Shown piece by piece: positions 11,291 through 23,905 of a DNA stretch of 64,000 nt; within the stretch, counting starts at the first letter, position 1, and the number at the start of each line of letters is the position of its first letter. This DNA is from Cryptomeria japonica. Its lineage: Eukaryota > Streptophyta > Pinopsida > Cupressales > Cupressaceae. The stretch covers positions 257,223,533 through 257,287,532 of the forward strand of contig NC_081410.1 in assembly GCF_030272615.1 (NCBI RefSeq). The letters are read 5' to 3'. A program made the translations under genes and the position numbers. The notes under the pieces were generated by a model. That model ran no database searches. It was not told the DNA's origin and worked only from the letters and a program-made list of their open reading frames with translations.

Positions 11291-11643
11291 CATTGCCCCT
11301 CACTTTTTAAACTAGATGGTGCATCTATCTAAGGGGAGTTCTAAAGTTCATATTTTTCTCCTAGATTGATGTGATAACTCCTCTCAAGGGGAGCAGTGAG
11401 TATTGTAATTATCAAAGCTTATCAATGCAGAATAAAGAGAGTTTTGCAGGATGTCATTGTATCCTTGATGTCAAAGGGGGAGAGATATACAGGTTGAGTT
11501 TAGTTGTCTTTTTTATTGGTGGTATACAAGTGTTTCCATCAATGACAAAGGGGGAGAACATTGGAAACTTGAGTTGTTGTGTTGTGTTGTAATTGATGTT
11601 AACCTATCAATTAATCCTTATTGCCATGTAAAAGAGGGGCAAA
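11291..11643 (+). other. Copia 3' leader with repeated purine tracts and polypurine tract
   Basis: Several AAGGGGGAG-type tracts occur (near 11388, 11476 and 11547), ending in AAAAGAGGGGCAAA immediately before the LTR start at 11644. The last is the likely polypurine tract that primes plus-strand synthesis. Confidence 0.65.
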
Positions 11644-12830
11644 TGTAGACATCTAAAATTAATTAAATTGATCAATATTTAATTAATTTATCCCTTTCAC
11701 ATAATTAATGATATTAATTATGTTAGTCAGGTCATTCTTCTCAAAATTAATTAAATTATATTTTAATTAATTTTGTCACTTTAGCAATATAATTAATTTA
11801 TTAAATTAATTATATCCAATTCTTCTAAAATTAATTCAATTGTCAACATTGGCCAATATCCCCTCCTAATCCTGATTTGTTAATTAATTCTAATTAATTA
11901 ACTAATACCATGATTCCTACAAAACTCTCTCCTAATCCATATCATTTAGCCTAATTAATCTAAGCTTAATCATCATCATCATTTCCTCAATTTTAAATTC
12001 CCCCACTCAGTCTCTATCCTCATATCCCATTTTCCTAAATCACCTACCTTCTCTCTTAATCTCTCATTATCTCACCTAATCCTCTCACTAACCACTTGCA
12101 CATCCCTAATCTTCATAATTAGGAGGTGTCAAATTATTTCCATAAATTTCTTTCCCATCTCACTTCCCAACCTTAAATGCCACCCAGTTTTGTCTATCCA
12201 AGGAATTTTGAATCCCTTGAGTCTCCCAATGCCCCCTCTTCCCGAGGAATTTTAAATTCCTTTTATTCTTTATTCACTCAAGGCTCCCTATTTCAAAGGA
12301 ATTTTTAATTCCCTTTGTCCTTCCCAAGAAATTTTTAATTTCTTTCTCCTCTTCCCAGTGTACTTGGGATCTCTTCCCCAATGTACTTGAGAAGCGTAGA
12401 GACAATAAATACCTTTATGACAAGGATCTCTTGGATCTCCCACTTATCCTCTCCCATCCACCTCACCTACCTTCAATCCTATCCCTCCATCTCCTTTTAA
12501 TCTTGACCGTCCATTTTGGACCCCTCAAATATATAAATTGGAGTCTCCTCCCTTCACAATGATATCCATCTTATTCACATTGTCATGATGTTAAGTTGAG
12601 TCCAAAAACTCATCCACCATACCATCGTTATGCCCCAATTTAGTCACACTTAATCCATTATTCATTCTCATCTTGTTGTGTATATTGGAGAGAAATCCAT
12701 GTTCATCACTCAAAGGATCAAATCAAGTGGAGAAGGGCACACTCTACTTTAAGCTTAGTCTGAGGGAGTTAGAAGAAGGTATAAGGTTGTTTTCTTTCAA
12801 TATTTTATTGTGTTTTATGATTTAACATTT
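11644..12830 (+). repeat. 3' LTR of the interrupted copia element (right end approximate)
   Basis: It starts TGTAGACATC directly after a polypurine tract. It has an AATTAATT-rich U3, a TATA-like ATATATAAAT at about 12528-12537 and a transcribed-looking leader. The end lies before 12866, where minus-strand gag coding begins. No partner 5' LTR is present in the window. Confidence 0.65.
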
Positions 12831-12865
12831 GAAATTAACCTTGTCATTATTTTTCTAGTCTTCAA

Positions 12866-13700
12866 TAGAAGGTGATACTTTGTTGTGAGACATATCTTCT
12901 TCCCATATTGGATCTACAATTTGTAGTCTTATGACCAAACATTTTACATGTTTAGCAATACCCACTAAAAGATATAACATTTCTCATATTCATAACATCA
13001 TTTCTCACAGTTCTACTTTTGCATTTTCTTTCTCTATGACCATATTTTTGCATGCATGTTCATTCTACTTCTACATTCTACAACCTTGTGTCTAGTCTTC
13101 TTACAAGAGAAACAATTATCATTAAAAGATTGAGGATACTTAGTCGGATCATTTTGATTAGGATTAGGTCTTATGAAGTTCTTCCTTTGTCTCTAGAGTT
13201 ATCTAAACTTATTTCCATTTGCATTAGTCTTCTTGAATTTATGTGCTTTTTCTTCCTCATCCTTGCTTTCCTCCATGTTTGTCGTAGAGCATTTTGAGTC
13301 ATCTTTATTTCTATCAGATACCAAAGTGTTTTTAGCTTCCTTTAATTATTTCTTCAAATTAGCAAGTTCTTCCTCAAGCTTGGTGCATTTAGAGGTTTTG
13401 TTATGAATCTTGGAGTCTAAACAATCAAAAACCTTATTTTTTTCTTTAATCTGTATCTTTAGGTTGATAATTTCATCCATTTTGATTTTGTCTTCATATT
13501 CTCTATTTTATCCAATTTTTGACTTTAGCTTGGTAATTTCATCTTTTACCCTTCTTAGTCTTAACTTGTATTCTTCACATTCAACCTTTTTAGTAGCAAG
13601 GTCATTAAGATCGGATGGAATATTCTTTTCAAATCTATCTTATCCAAGTCACCATTCTAATCATCAGTTTCACAATCATCCTATTGAGATTATACCACTT
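12866..13700 (-). pseudogene. Copia gag C-terminal fragment with coiled coil and two zinc knuckles
   Basis: Read on the minus strand, a Lys/Glu-rich coiled-coil stretch (about 13560-13310) is followed by a CCHC knuckle at about 13110-13070 (CFSCKKTRHKVVEC) and a second near 12965-12925 (TCKMFGHKTTNC; the first Cys is adjacent to a stop). This order matches the long gag type of some plant copia lineages. It abuts a different gag-protease fragment at about 13700, so two elements or a rearranged one are joined here. Confidence 0.6.
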
Positions 13701-15130
13701 TAGTTTCCATAGGGTTCACCTAAGTTGGTATGTTTAAGGCAATAAAAGAGTTTGAATCCTTTAATTGATAGATGTTACTATTAGTCATTGTTCCTTATGG
13801 AACCAATCTCTTAGAGCTACCTTTTTTTTATTTCACAACCACTCTTATGAAATATAAATTTATATCCTTTACTACACATCTGACTAACACAAAGAAAATG
13901 ATGTTTTATTCCTTCAACATAGAGAACATCCTTAGTTTTGTGCTTTCCATAAATTGTAATTGACCACTTTCAACATATTTGAGCAACGTATTCTCCACCA
14001 AATTTAATTGATAGACAATCCCATTTGGTAAGATTGATGAACTTTCTTTCATCGTCAGTCATGTGATTGGAGCAACCACTATCAATCACCCAAAAATTTG
14101 GTTCATACTTTGCATGAAGATAATTCCAAAAAATCAAGGATCGTTCATTATTTCCATTAGCATGCAGAGTACTAGATTCAACATTGTCAACTTTTATAGT
14201 CATGAACATCATTTGGATCCTCGCAACCCTTATCCTCAAAAGAGTAACATTATTTGGAGTAAAACTTATTTTAGGCATGTCTCTTCTATCTTTTTCTTAT
14301 TCTCTTTTGTTTCTATCTTCTCCTCTTCTATTATTATAATTTTATTAGTACACCTAGAAGCATAATGACCAATTCTTTCACAATTAAAGCATGTAAAGGG
14401 TAACTTACCTTTATTTTTGCCAATGTCTTTCTTCAATCTCCTTACAAAGTTTGTTTCTATATCAAAATATTCATTAGGATCAACATTGTCTTCTACTTTT
14501 CTATTGGCTTTAAATGCAACCTCATTCTTGGAATTGTCCAGCACAACATCTCTCATATCAAAGGTGGTAAGTGCTCCATAGAGTTGATCCATTGTATAAG
14601 GATCCAAATCCTTACTTTCTTCAATAGAAAACAACTTAGGTACAAAAAATATTTAGGTAGGGTTTTGAGTACCTTCTTTACTACCTCATCTTCATCCATT
14701 TTACCACCAACTCCTATGATTCCATTGACCACTTCAGTTATTTGGTGCATGTACCTATCGATATTCTCATCTTCAGACATCCTTAGACTCTCAAACTTTC
14801 TTTTAAGATTTTGCAACTTTACTTGCTTTATCTTCTTGTCTCCTTCATATATGTTGCTAAGATTCTACCATACTTCTTTGGAAAAATTGCAGTCCATCAC
14901 CTTCAAGAGTTTTATATTAGATGGTATACTTATGATCGCATTCCTTGCCTTTCCATTATTCTCATGTATTTTGATTTCATCTAAAGTAATAAGCATTGTA
15001 GAGTGAGGATCATAACCATCTACAATAGAGCTCCAAATTCCATATCCCATAAAGTTCAAATATGATTCCATCCTCATCTTCCAAAAAGAGTACTTTGTGC
15101 CATCAAACTTGGGATTCTTATAGGATCCAT
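13700..15130 (-). pseudogene. Ty1/copia gag and protease, 5' part of a minus-strand element
   Basis: Minus-strand frames give the gag N-terminus (about 15077-14865), the conserved gag middle (LKRKFESLRMSEDENIDRY, near 14810-14750), an intact CCHC knuckle (CFNCERIGHYASRC, near 14390-14345), and the protease region WVIDSGCSNHMTDD near 14090-14040. Sequence up to the pre-integrase region (GKHKTKDVLYVEG, about 13945-13905) follows. Integrase and RT are missing. The DSG active site is intact, but frames overlap with shifts and stops. Confidence 0.82.
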
Positions 15131-15183
15131 CTTATGCCATCTAAGATCTACCTCAAGTGGTTAAGCTCCTTCTATAGGAACTT

Positions 15184-15197
15184 GGCTCTGATACAAA
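15184..15197 (-). other. Primer-binding site, tRNA-Met type
   Basis: On the minus strand this reads TTTGTATCAGAGCC, close to the copia primer-binding site for initiator tRNA-Met (TGGTATCAGAGC). It lies between the gag start and a sequence starting TG on the plus strand at 15199, as expected for the inner edge of a 5' LTR. Confidence 0.7.
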
Positions 15198-15198
15198 T

Positions 15199-17862
15199 TG
15201 TTAAACACACCTTAGGATTGAGAGGGGTGGGAATCAGTCTGAACCTAATAATTGAACTTTATCACTTAACCCATAATATATTTAACCTTACTCTTATCAA
15301 TAATAATGAAAGATATAACAATGAAACAATATGCACAAGAAAACGCTAGATTTACATGAAAAACCTAAACAGGGAAAAACCATAGTGAGAGTCAACTCAC
15401 AAAATATGAATTGATTACAATATAGATTTAGGCTCACTTCCAAGGAAGCAAACTACTCCCTAAAAGACTTGTAGGCTAGAGTACACAACCCTAGGGAAAG
15501 ATAAAAAGCTTAAAATATAAAGATCACTTCTCCAGAGCAAGGTAAAATGCATATATGAATAAATAGCAAGTAGGCTTCAATAATGCTACCTCCAACAATA
15601 TCTAGATATGAAACTATCCTTTAATCTCTATCTCAAGTGACCAACTCCATGACAATCACCACACATTAACTGCCATAACTAACTTCTACAAATGATATTA
15701 TCATGTAGTTGAAACACACACATTGATCCATGCACTCATCACTCACTTACCCTCATCAACATCAATTTCATATTCTATATATACTATCTTCTTCATTGCA
15801 AACATTAATTAGGTCAACTATAACAAAGGACAAACATAGGTCCTATAAAGTCAGCCCACCAAAACATGATTATGGTGAAAGTGGTCCAATTTAGGAGAGA
15901 GAAAATCTAAAAATCATAGCACTTTTGTCCGATTAGGTAGGAACAATTTACATGCTATCATTCATTCTCCAAAGGTTGAAAACAAGGTAACATGTAGAGA
16001 CACCAACAAACATGCCACAATCTAGTCCAAAATATATCTTTCAGATTAAAAACCCAATGCAGATCCCTACATGCCAAGGTAGGACTGAAAATCAAAGCAA
16101 CACAAACTTCTAAAGAATTAGATACATCTAAGAATTCACCACAAGCCACAAAACAACACATGATGGCTGAACTAGAATAGTTACCTTTAAACACAAATTC
16201 CAATCATCCTGCAACATCAATCAAATCATGTAACACCATGCAGATCACACCCAAATGTTCCAAAAACATCCATAAACATTTTCAAATCCTTCATTCACTT
16301 CTCCATATCAATATCATACCGGTATAACATAACCGATACTAAACGCTTCATTCTAGAGAGCCAGTAAAACACAAAACATAATACTATTACTTGCAGACAA
16401 CATCAACATTTGATAATTGAACTAAAACATATCACAGAAATTGTAAACATGTCCTCCAAGGCACAACACTAGAAACATCAATGCATAGAAATGTGAGCAA
16501 ACTTTAGATCACTTCTAACAAAGAACTAAATTGTCAACCAACAACAATCACAAACCATATCAGTTGCAACACCAAAGACCTAAAACAATAAGAGTGTGAT
16601 GTCCATAGAATATAAACATGATATCCAAGTCTACAAGACCACATCTACAGATATGAAATAATGCAAAGCATTCTTTTAAACACATATCAATATAAAATTC
16701 TACATCAACTTGCATTAATAAACTTCCAAGGGTCAAATTGTCCTACAAACAACACCTTCTCACTCAATAAACCATCATCATTATATTATCATGCATCTAA
16801 TCCTCATCTTAATATATATCAACCCATTTGATCATCAACATGTCATCACTTCTATTAGTATTATCAGCAACATCAATATAGTTATCTCAATGTAGACATA
16901 AGACACCAAGGAGTTGGACATCCACAAACCATCTACAACTAATATCCATTGGTTCTTCACATCAACCACTTCATACCAGTCAAGTAAATCATGACAAACA
17001 CAAACAAAAAATAGCCAATACAATATCATCATCTTATCCTTAATAATCTACACAACCATACATACAAACACTCATGTCAGTCAAACAACTATTTCCAACA
17101 AACATTTCCTCAACCAGTGCAACAATCATTGCTTTTTAATATATTAATCAAGAATCAGTCATCTCTATACCATTACATATATAACAGGACAAATGTCAAC
17201 ATCATATAAGAACAAACAAATTTCTCCATAGAGTATCATACAAATATCAGTATTGTAAAACATGTCACCATAGTATTTTAGATATCATCACCAAGATGGT
17301 GGACATCAAACACAAAGAATCTACTCAACACATCCTTGACAAATTGCAACAATCCTCTAGACAAGAACATATCAAACATAATATACACTATTTAGTCTTG
17401 TTCCAATAATTTCTTATTGAACTGCACCAAGTGACAACACTTAGCCAAGAGAACCATCAACAAGTAGGCAAAAAAATTCCATAGAGACCCATCAACCTCT
17501 TAGTGTAGACATCATACAACTTCACCATTACTGCAACAAGCAGGCATCTGCAATTAGCATATCTTCAATGATAAACATTTATCACCATCATCACTAGTCA
17601 AGGGCCACACACAGAATAATCACCATATTATCAATGACACCTCAACATATATCACCAACAAGGGACCACACATAGGACAATATATATTGTTAGACATTAG
17701 CTTGACATGAATGATAGCACATATTTCCAACACATAGCAAGAGCTTGTTTGTATTGAACATATATTTCATTTTTTGTCTTTCGATCTTGTCTAGTTTTCA
17801 TGAAGGTTGAAACACCAAAGCAGTGGTTTGATTGAGGCAAACCCCTATACAACCCCCAACAT
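15199..17862 (-). repeat. 5' LTR-like region of the minus-strand copia (outer end uncertain)
   Basis: The inner edge is set by the primer-binding site. The first 200 bases share layout with the other copia LTRs in the window: a GAGAGGGGTGGG tract, then AACAGGGAAAAACCA at about 15370-15384. The rest is A/C-rich on the plus strand and packed with CATCA/AACAT phrases and no coding sequence. CCCCCAACA at about 17854-17862 is a candidate outer end (TGTTGGGGG on the minus strand), but this would make a 2.7-kb LTR, so older insertions may be included. Confidence 0.4.
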
Positions 17863-18007
17863 TTTTATCGTTTCAATGTGTCCAAGTGAATAGGTTTGGT
17901 GGACTCAAAGAAAATATTTGACAACTTCCTATTTTCTTTTTTTGTGCAAATGCCCACACAAGCATGTAGACATCCTTGTAGAATGTTGGCATCCGAGACT
18001 GAGAGAT
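17863..18007. other. Short non-coding flank
   Basis: No feature seen. It is interrupted at 18012 by the nested element and continues at 27549. Confidence 0.4.
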
Positions 18008-18012
18008 AACCC

Positions 18013-18478
18013 TGTTAGAATTCATGAAATGTGAATCCCACAAGCCCAGTTATCTTCTGCAAGAATGCCTACCACACAATAAGAGAAAATTGAAGCCAAT
18101 AAAAAATAATTGAATGTATTGCTTTGAAATTGCTTAATTACAATGAAGGATATACATCCTTATAAAAAAATCTAACTCTAAAGATAGAAACCCTAAATGG
18201 TGGAGTCTACAAGATAGACTGAGAGTTTAAACACAATGCATGAATTATTCATGTATGCACAAAAAACATAATAGACTAATTAATGCATGAAACTCTCAAA
18301 ATTCTAAACATAGTTTACTTTTCCTAGTTTGCATTATGCATGGAGATAAATATTAATTAATTATTCATAATTAATTAATTAACTAACTAATAAATACCAA
18401 TAATTAATTACCAACTAAGGCATCAATTATTTAGTGAATAATTAATATATGAATTATTTATTCCAACACCCCCCTGAA
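18013..18478 (-). repeat. 3' LTR of the non-coding element
   Basis: 466 bp, TG...CA, with AATTAATT-rich sequence near its right side. It is followed by a C-run (CCCCCCTGAATG), which on the minus strand is a polypurine tract just before the LTR. Confidence 0.85.
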
Positions 18479-18893
18479 TGCACAATTGGAAGAGAGGCAA
18501 AGATATAGGAAAAAATATGCAAAAATGAATGGATGATGGGTCTCGGCCTAAAGCCTAATGAGGTACCCATGAACAAACATGGAAGTTTCTCATAAATAGA
18601 GAAAAGGAGAAAACCCTAAATGGGAACAAAAATCCTCTACAAAAGAGAAACAAAAGACAAGCATGAAGAAACAATGAAGCATGAAGAAGCTGCAAACACT
18701 ATTGTGGAATGATTGTGATGATGCTGAAAAAGAACCTCCAGAAATAGGAATGCTAGAGTGTTGATATGGTAAGTATTCCATCTCAACAAAAATGCATGGG
18801 TAAATGGTCACGATGTATCTCATAGGATATAGGAATAAATATGTAAGTGATACATCTCATAGACAATGCATGGGTAAATGGCCCTGCATCTCC

Positions 18894-19747
18894 TAGTACA
18901 TAGGAACAAGTATTGAATACAAAGAACATTCCAACATGAAACCAAGGAAGCATTAGCAACAATAGTAGAAACCCCCTCATAATGATGACAAGGGAGAGTA
19001 AGATAGGTACACTAAATCTGAATGCTATTCTCCATGATGCTAAAAAAATAGAGATGTGTGCCAAAAAGATGGAGCTCCGATCACAGGAGAACAAAATAGG
19101 GCCAAGAAGTCACTGGTTACTTTGGAAAGAAGAGGTAGTGGGCTGGAAATATATCTGCAAAAATGGATCTATCATATGGATAGAGCTCTGAATCACCTTT
19201 CCGATGATATCTCGTTTATGAAAAATGGAGTTTGGATGCACAAGATATGCCCTTGGGAGTGCAAACTGCAACTTCTGACTTCAACTAGAAAAAAACTTGC
19301 AAAATGAAAAAATCAGAAAAATATACATCCATCTCTAGATCGGGCTCGGAAAGAGATTTCCAATCGTATATGGTTTTCCCAATTTTGACTCCATATGACC
19401 AAGTTATGGCCAAAACAAAAAAACACCTCTTTTAGGGCACAAAGAGGGTCAAAGAAGGGCCATGCATGCTGACTATACTATTGATGTCAGCATGATGCCA
19501 TGTTGATGTTAGCAGCCAAAATAATCAGTGACTTCTTGGCCCTATTATGTCCTCCTGTGATCGAAGCTCCATCTTTTTGGCACATATCTCTATTTATTTT
19601 AGCAATCATGGAGAATAGCATTTAGATTTAGTGTACCTGTCTTACTCTCCCTTGTCAACTTTATGAGGGGGTTTCTACTGTTGTTGCTAATGATTCCTTG
19701 ATTTTGTGTTGGAGTGTTCTTTGTACTTAGTACTTTCTCCTACTAGG
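18894..19747. repeat. Large inverted repeat: two arms of about 220 bp around a 407-bp loop
   Basis: The left arm at about 18894-19116 and the right arm at about 19524-19747 are reverse complements with, by eye, roughly 90% identity over their length. Shared phrases include GAAACCCCCTCATAA / TTATGAGGGGGTTTC and AGGGCCAAGAAGTCACT / AGTGACTTCTTGGCCCT. A transcript through it would fold into a long hairpin. The loop has no coding content I recognise. Confidence 0.85.
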
Positions 19748-19846
19748 AACAAGTAATGAATACAAAGAACACTCCAATGCAAAACCAAGGAAGCTAGGAA
19801 CAAGTACTGAATACAAAGAACACTCCAATGCGAAACTAAGGAAGCA
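19745..19846. repeat. Two tandem 51-bp copies of the inverted-repeat end
   Basis: AGGAACAAGTA.TGAATACAAAG... occurs at 19745-19795 and 19796-19846, and once more at about 18901-18950 in the left arm of the inverted repeat. The right arm is thus followed directly by two direct copies of the left arm's outer end. Confidence 0.8.
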
Positions 19847-20342
19847 TTAGCAACAATAGTAGAAAGATGTCAGCAGCCGAAAATCAAAATCTCTTAAATA
19901 TATATATATATTTATTTATTTATTTATTTTATTTTTTTGACAAAAAATTTCTGACACAAGTACAAGTATGGCCATACGGATTTGTTGTGCCTCGAAAAGC
20001 ATGCCAATTAAAAAAATCATGCCCCAGATGCTCTTCATGCCGAAAATTAAGAAAATTATATATTAAAATTCATGGAATCGGCCTTCTGAATCCAACCATG
20101 AGGTCCTTCTATGCCCAAAACTCTCCAAATTTTTAGGTACCCTCTAGAACAGAGAAAAACCCTCAAACTTCGAACCCTTACAAAATGGACACTGTGTATC
20201 TGATTTCAACAAAACAAAAGGCGATCCTAACTTTCTCGAGCCTTCTGGAACTGATGGTGAGCTCCAAATTAACCCAAGGTGAACAATTTATTATGTAAAT
20301 GTGAATAATCTCCAAAAAAGCGAGCAAGACTCTTCAGATCTA
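19847..20342. other. Non-coding interior with simple repeats
   Basis: A (TA)n and (TTTA)n microsatellite lies at about 19898-19937. The rest is leader sequence between the 5' LTR side and the inverted repeat. No gene seen. Confidence 0.5.
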
Positions 20343-20356
20343 GAGCTTTGATACCA
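20343..20356 (-). other. Primer-binding site of the non-coding element
   Basis: The minus strand reads TGGTATCAAAGCTC directly after the LTR end (TTCTAACA), matching the initiator tRNA-Met type. It sets the element's orientation as minus. Confidence 0.8.
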
Positions 20357-20555
20357 TGTTAGAATTCGAGAAATGTGAATCACACAAGCCCAGTTATCTT
20401 CTATAAGAATACCTGTCACACAATAAGATAAAATTTAACAACAAAGAGAATTGAAGATAATTAACAATAATTGAATGTATTGCTTTGAAATTGCTTAATT
20501 ACAATGAAGAATATGACGTCCTTATAAAGAAATCTAACTCTAAAGATAGAAACCC
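20357..20555 (-). repeat. 5' LTR of the non-coding element, first piece
   Basis: It matches the first 200 bases of the LTR at 18013. It breaks off at GATAGAAACCC where the nested copia inserted and resumes at 27250. Confidence 0.85.
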
Positions 20556-21006
20556 CGCGAGATTTTGCCAAGATCAAGGGCACAATTAAAAGCACAAAAG
20601 AGAGAAAATAGTATGACAAGAACAAAATTGTATTCTCATCAATATGCAAATGATCAACCGAATTAACCAATACGCTGAATATGGGTCTGCTTATATAGGC
20701 AAGGCCATATGGATATGTGAGCACACAATCATGACATGTGGCTCAATGAGAAATAAGGGTAGGTAAGAAAAAGTAGGGGTAGGTAGGAGAAATAATATAA
20801 TATTCCACAAGACGTGGATGACCCACCGAATGTAGAGTGTAACAGCAAGATAAGACCACAAAAGGTGGAATTTCTCCTACAAGCTACATCCCTATGTGCA
20901 CACTTCCCTAAGTGTCTCATATCCAAACAATGATGAGATGCATTATCCTAAGTTAACTTAAGTAAAGTGTAATAATATCCATAATGAATAATTATTTACA
21001 CCAACA
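20556..21006 (-). repeat. 3' LTR of the nested copia
   Basis: 451 bp. On the minus strand it starts TGTTGGTGTAAATAA and ends CTCGCG, where the partner ends CTCACA, so its terminal CA has been lost by point changes. The adjoining C-run at 21007-21013 is the polypurine tract read from the minus strand. Confidence 0.88.
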
Positions 21007-21539
21007 CCCCCCCTTAAGTGCAACTTAGGGGAATGAAGACTCAATTCAACAATGCAAGATGGGTCCCGGCTACTAGGCCATGATAGGTACCCATGTACAA
21101 TATGCAAATGCAAGCAAAACTATGCTATGCAATCTCTCACAAACGGAGAAAGGGAGAAAACCCAGTGGGAAAAAACTCCCCCCCAAAAGAGAGATGAATG
21201 TACAAAAGACTCTCAAAGAAGAAGGACAAAACCTCAAAGAGGAAAAATTCCCCCCCATAAGAGATGAAGGAGAAGTCAGCTGACCCCCCCTAATGAGACA
21301 TCTTGCACCCCCAAGAGAGCTTGCAACTACTGGAACTTACTCTCGATGAAAGGTTTGGTGAATATGTCTACAACCTGCTCCACTATAGGACAATACTGCA
21401 AGTCAATGACCTACTCCTGAATCAGCTCTCAGATGTAGTGCATATGAATCTCGATGTGTTTGGTCCATTGATGCTGGACCGGGTTCTTCGAGATTGCAAT
21501 AGCAATCTAATTGTCACAATGTAGGATTGTCAGTCATGG

Positions 21540-22735
21540 AGTGGTGAACCCAAACTTTGTGAGGATCTACTGAAGCTAAATGGTCTCAATCATTGTGTTA
21601 ATAGCTCCTCGATACTCAGCCTCAATCGAAGAGAGAGAAATAGCATGTTGCTTCTTTCTCTGCCAACAAATGGGGCCCAAACCAAGGTGGAAGCTATAAC
21701 CTAAAGTAGACTTACGATCATCAAGATCGTGAGCCCAATCAGAGTCTATGTAACCAACCAAGCGAATTCTTGTGCCTATTGCATAGTGAATCCCTTAATG
21801 ATGTATACCCTGGATGTAATGAAAGATGCATTTGGCGGCTTTCCAATGAAGCTCATGTGGTTCCTACATGAAGCGGGAAACCATGCCAACTAGAAATGAA
21901 ATATCAGGGCATGTGTGATTCAAGTAGATGAGACTACCCACAAGCTGATGGTACAATGTGGCATCAACTAGTGGAGAAGAGCACCTAGCCTCAAGCTTGA
22001 CTCCTGAAAGAAAGGGAGTTGGTGCAGGCTTAAAATCAGCCATATGAAAGTGGGCAAGTAGATCAAGAGCATACTTGGGCTGCGATAGTGTAATCCCAGA
22101 AGGTAACTATGAAATCTCTATCCCAAGAAAGTAGTGCAAAAGACTCAATTCAGTCATAGAAAATTTGTCATGCAAAGCAGATTTGACCCTGCTAATGATG
22201 GATGCGATGCTCCCGGCAATGATCAAATCATCAACATAGAGCACAAGTATCAAGTGTGATTCATCTTGTCGCAAAATGTAGACATTTGGATCAAAATGAC
22301 ACCTGGTGAACCTTGCTAAGAGAAGAAAGGAATCCATCTTGGTGTACCAAGCCCTGGAGGCCTACTTAAGGCCATAAAGAGATTTCCTTAGTCTATAAAC
22401 CAAGGAAGAATCCTGGATGAAACCTTGTGGTTTCTCCATATAAATATCCTCATCAAGAGCCCCATGAAGAAAAGCACTCTTCACATCCATCTGATGTACA
22501 ACCCAACTATGAGCTACAGAAATAGCAAGGTCAAGTGAATGGAGTTCATCTTGGCTACGGGCGCAAAGGTCTCAGTATAGTCAACACCTAGAACCTGAGA
22601 GAAACCTTTCGCAACAAGCCTAGCCTTATACTTATCCACACTACCATCCACTACAAACTTGGTCTGATAGATCCACTAACATTGAACCATCTTGCTTCCC
22701 TTAGGGAGAGGGACTAACTCCCATGTGTTGTTCCT
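21540..22735 (-). pseudogene. Copia reverse transcriptase and RNase H (nested element)
   Basis: Minus-strand frames carry the RT entry region (NNTWELVPLP, then [12 protein letters not shown] and YTETFAPVA at about 22710-22560), the YVDD catalytic motif at 22238-22227, and RNase H with YIDSDWAHDLDDRKST near 21752-21705 and SSIEAEYRGA near 21630-21600. The palm between about 22550 and 22340 is readable only across several frame changes. The catalytic Asp pair in YVDD is kept. It sits between integrase and the 3' LTR, as in copia elements generally. Confidence 0.88.
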
Positions 22736-23905
22736 CATCAAGGAACTATACTCTTCCTCCATAGTGTGGTCCCACTCAGGAACCGCTGATGCTTCCTGAA
22801 ATGTCTATGGATCGGAAGTGGTAGCAATGAAAGCATGTGGAAGGTCCTGATGTTATGATCAATTCCTCTATCTATCTGAAGGATCCCCAACAAGAGAACC
22901 CACTGACTCAAGTGTTTGTCAAGCCCAACAAGGTCTAGGTGGAGGTGGAGAATGAGGCTCCTCAACTGCAAGTGGACCCTATTGAGGTGTAGCCCTCTGA
23001 GTCAGAGTTGAAGGAGTCTCATCATCTAAATCACTAGCATCACTATCCACAAAGGAGGAAGGTGGAGGAGGTAGAGAGGCTAAGCTAGGAGAGCTTTCCT
23101 TAAAATGAACACTCCTCTCAATGAACACCTCATGTGTCTTAGGATCCATCAATCAATATGCCTTAACACCCTCAAGATATCCAACAAAAATACAAGGTGT
23201 ACTCTGAGGTTCCAACGCCTTGTGTTTGTGTGGAGGAATATGAGCCCATGCTAAACACCCAAAGACTCTGAAATGTCTCACAATCAGTTTCCTACTAGTC
23301 GAAGCCTCAAAAGGAGTAATACCTATCAAATCTTTGTGAGGAACCCAATTTTGGATGTGTGTGGAACAACTAATAGCCTCTAGCCAAAAGGAGAGATCAA
23401 GAGAATGTGCATGCATCATACAGTTAGCCATTTCTTTGAGAGTTCTATTCTTGTGCTCTGCAACTCCGTTTTGCTGTGGAGTGTAAGTAACAGAATGTTG
23501 AAGATCAATCCCCTCAAATGTACAAAAATCCTCAAGTCTTTTGTTCACATATTCCCTTCCATTATCTGTGCAAAGAATCTTGACCACTTTCCCTTATTGC
23601 TTCTCCACACGAGCCTTGAAGTCTTGAAATGTATCAAACACTTCACTCTTATGAATAATAAAGTAGACCCAAGTGAAGCAGGAGTAGTCATCAATGAAGG
23701 TGAGGACATAGCAGGCCTTACTAAATGAAGGTGATGGAAATGGACCTACTACATCGTTGTGAACAAGTTGAAGAACTTTAAAACCTCTCCAAGATTTCAC
23801 CTTATCCAACTTCTCCTTGGGATGCTTGCTCGTGGAACACCCTGAACATACACCCTCTGAAAAACTGATTCGAGGTAGACCTGTGATCATGTCTTTAGTG
23901 CTGAG
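22736..23905 (-). pseudogene. Copia integrase (nested element)
   Basis: It would insert the cDNA copy into the genome. The zinc-binding region shows CSGCSTSKH near 23840, following WHEWFGHLNYHYL near 23945. The core has HNDVVGP near 23780, CTDNGREYV near 23570 and PQQNGVAEHKNRT near 23480, giving the D, D and E of the DDE triad. The C-terminal part (FGCLAWAHIP...CIFVGY, about 23270-23160) is typical of copia. Stops interrupt the frame near 23905, 23594 and 23150. A proline-rich tether leads to RT. Confidence 0.88.
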
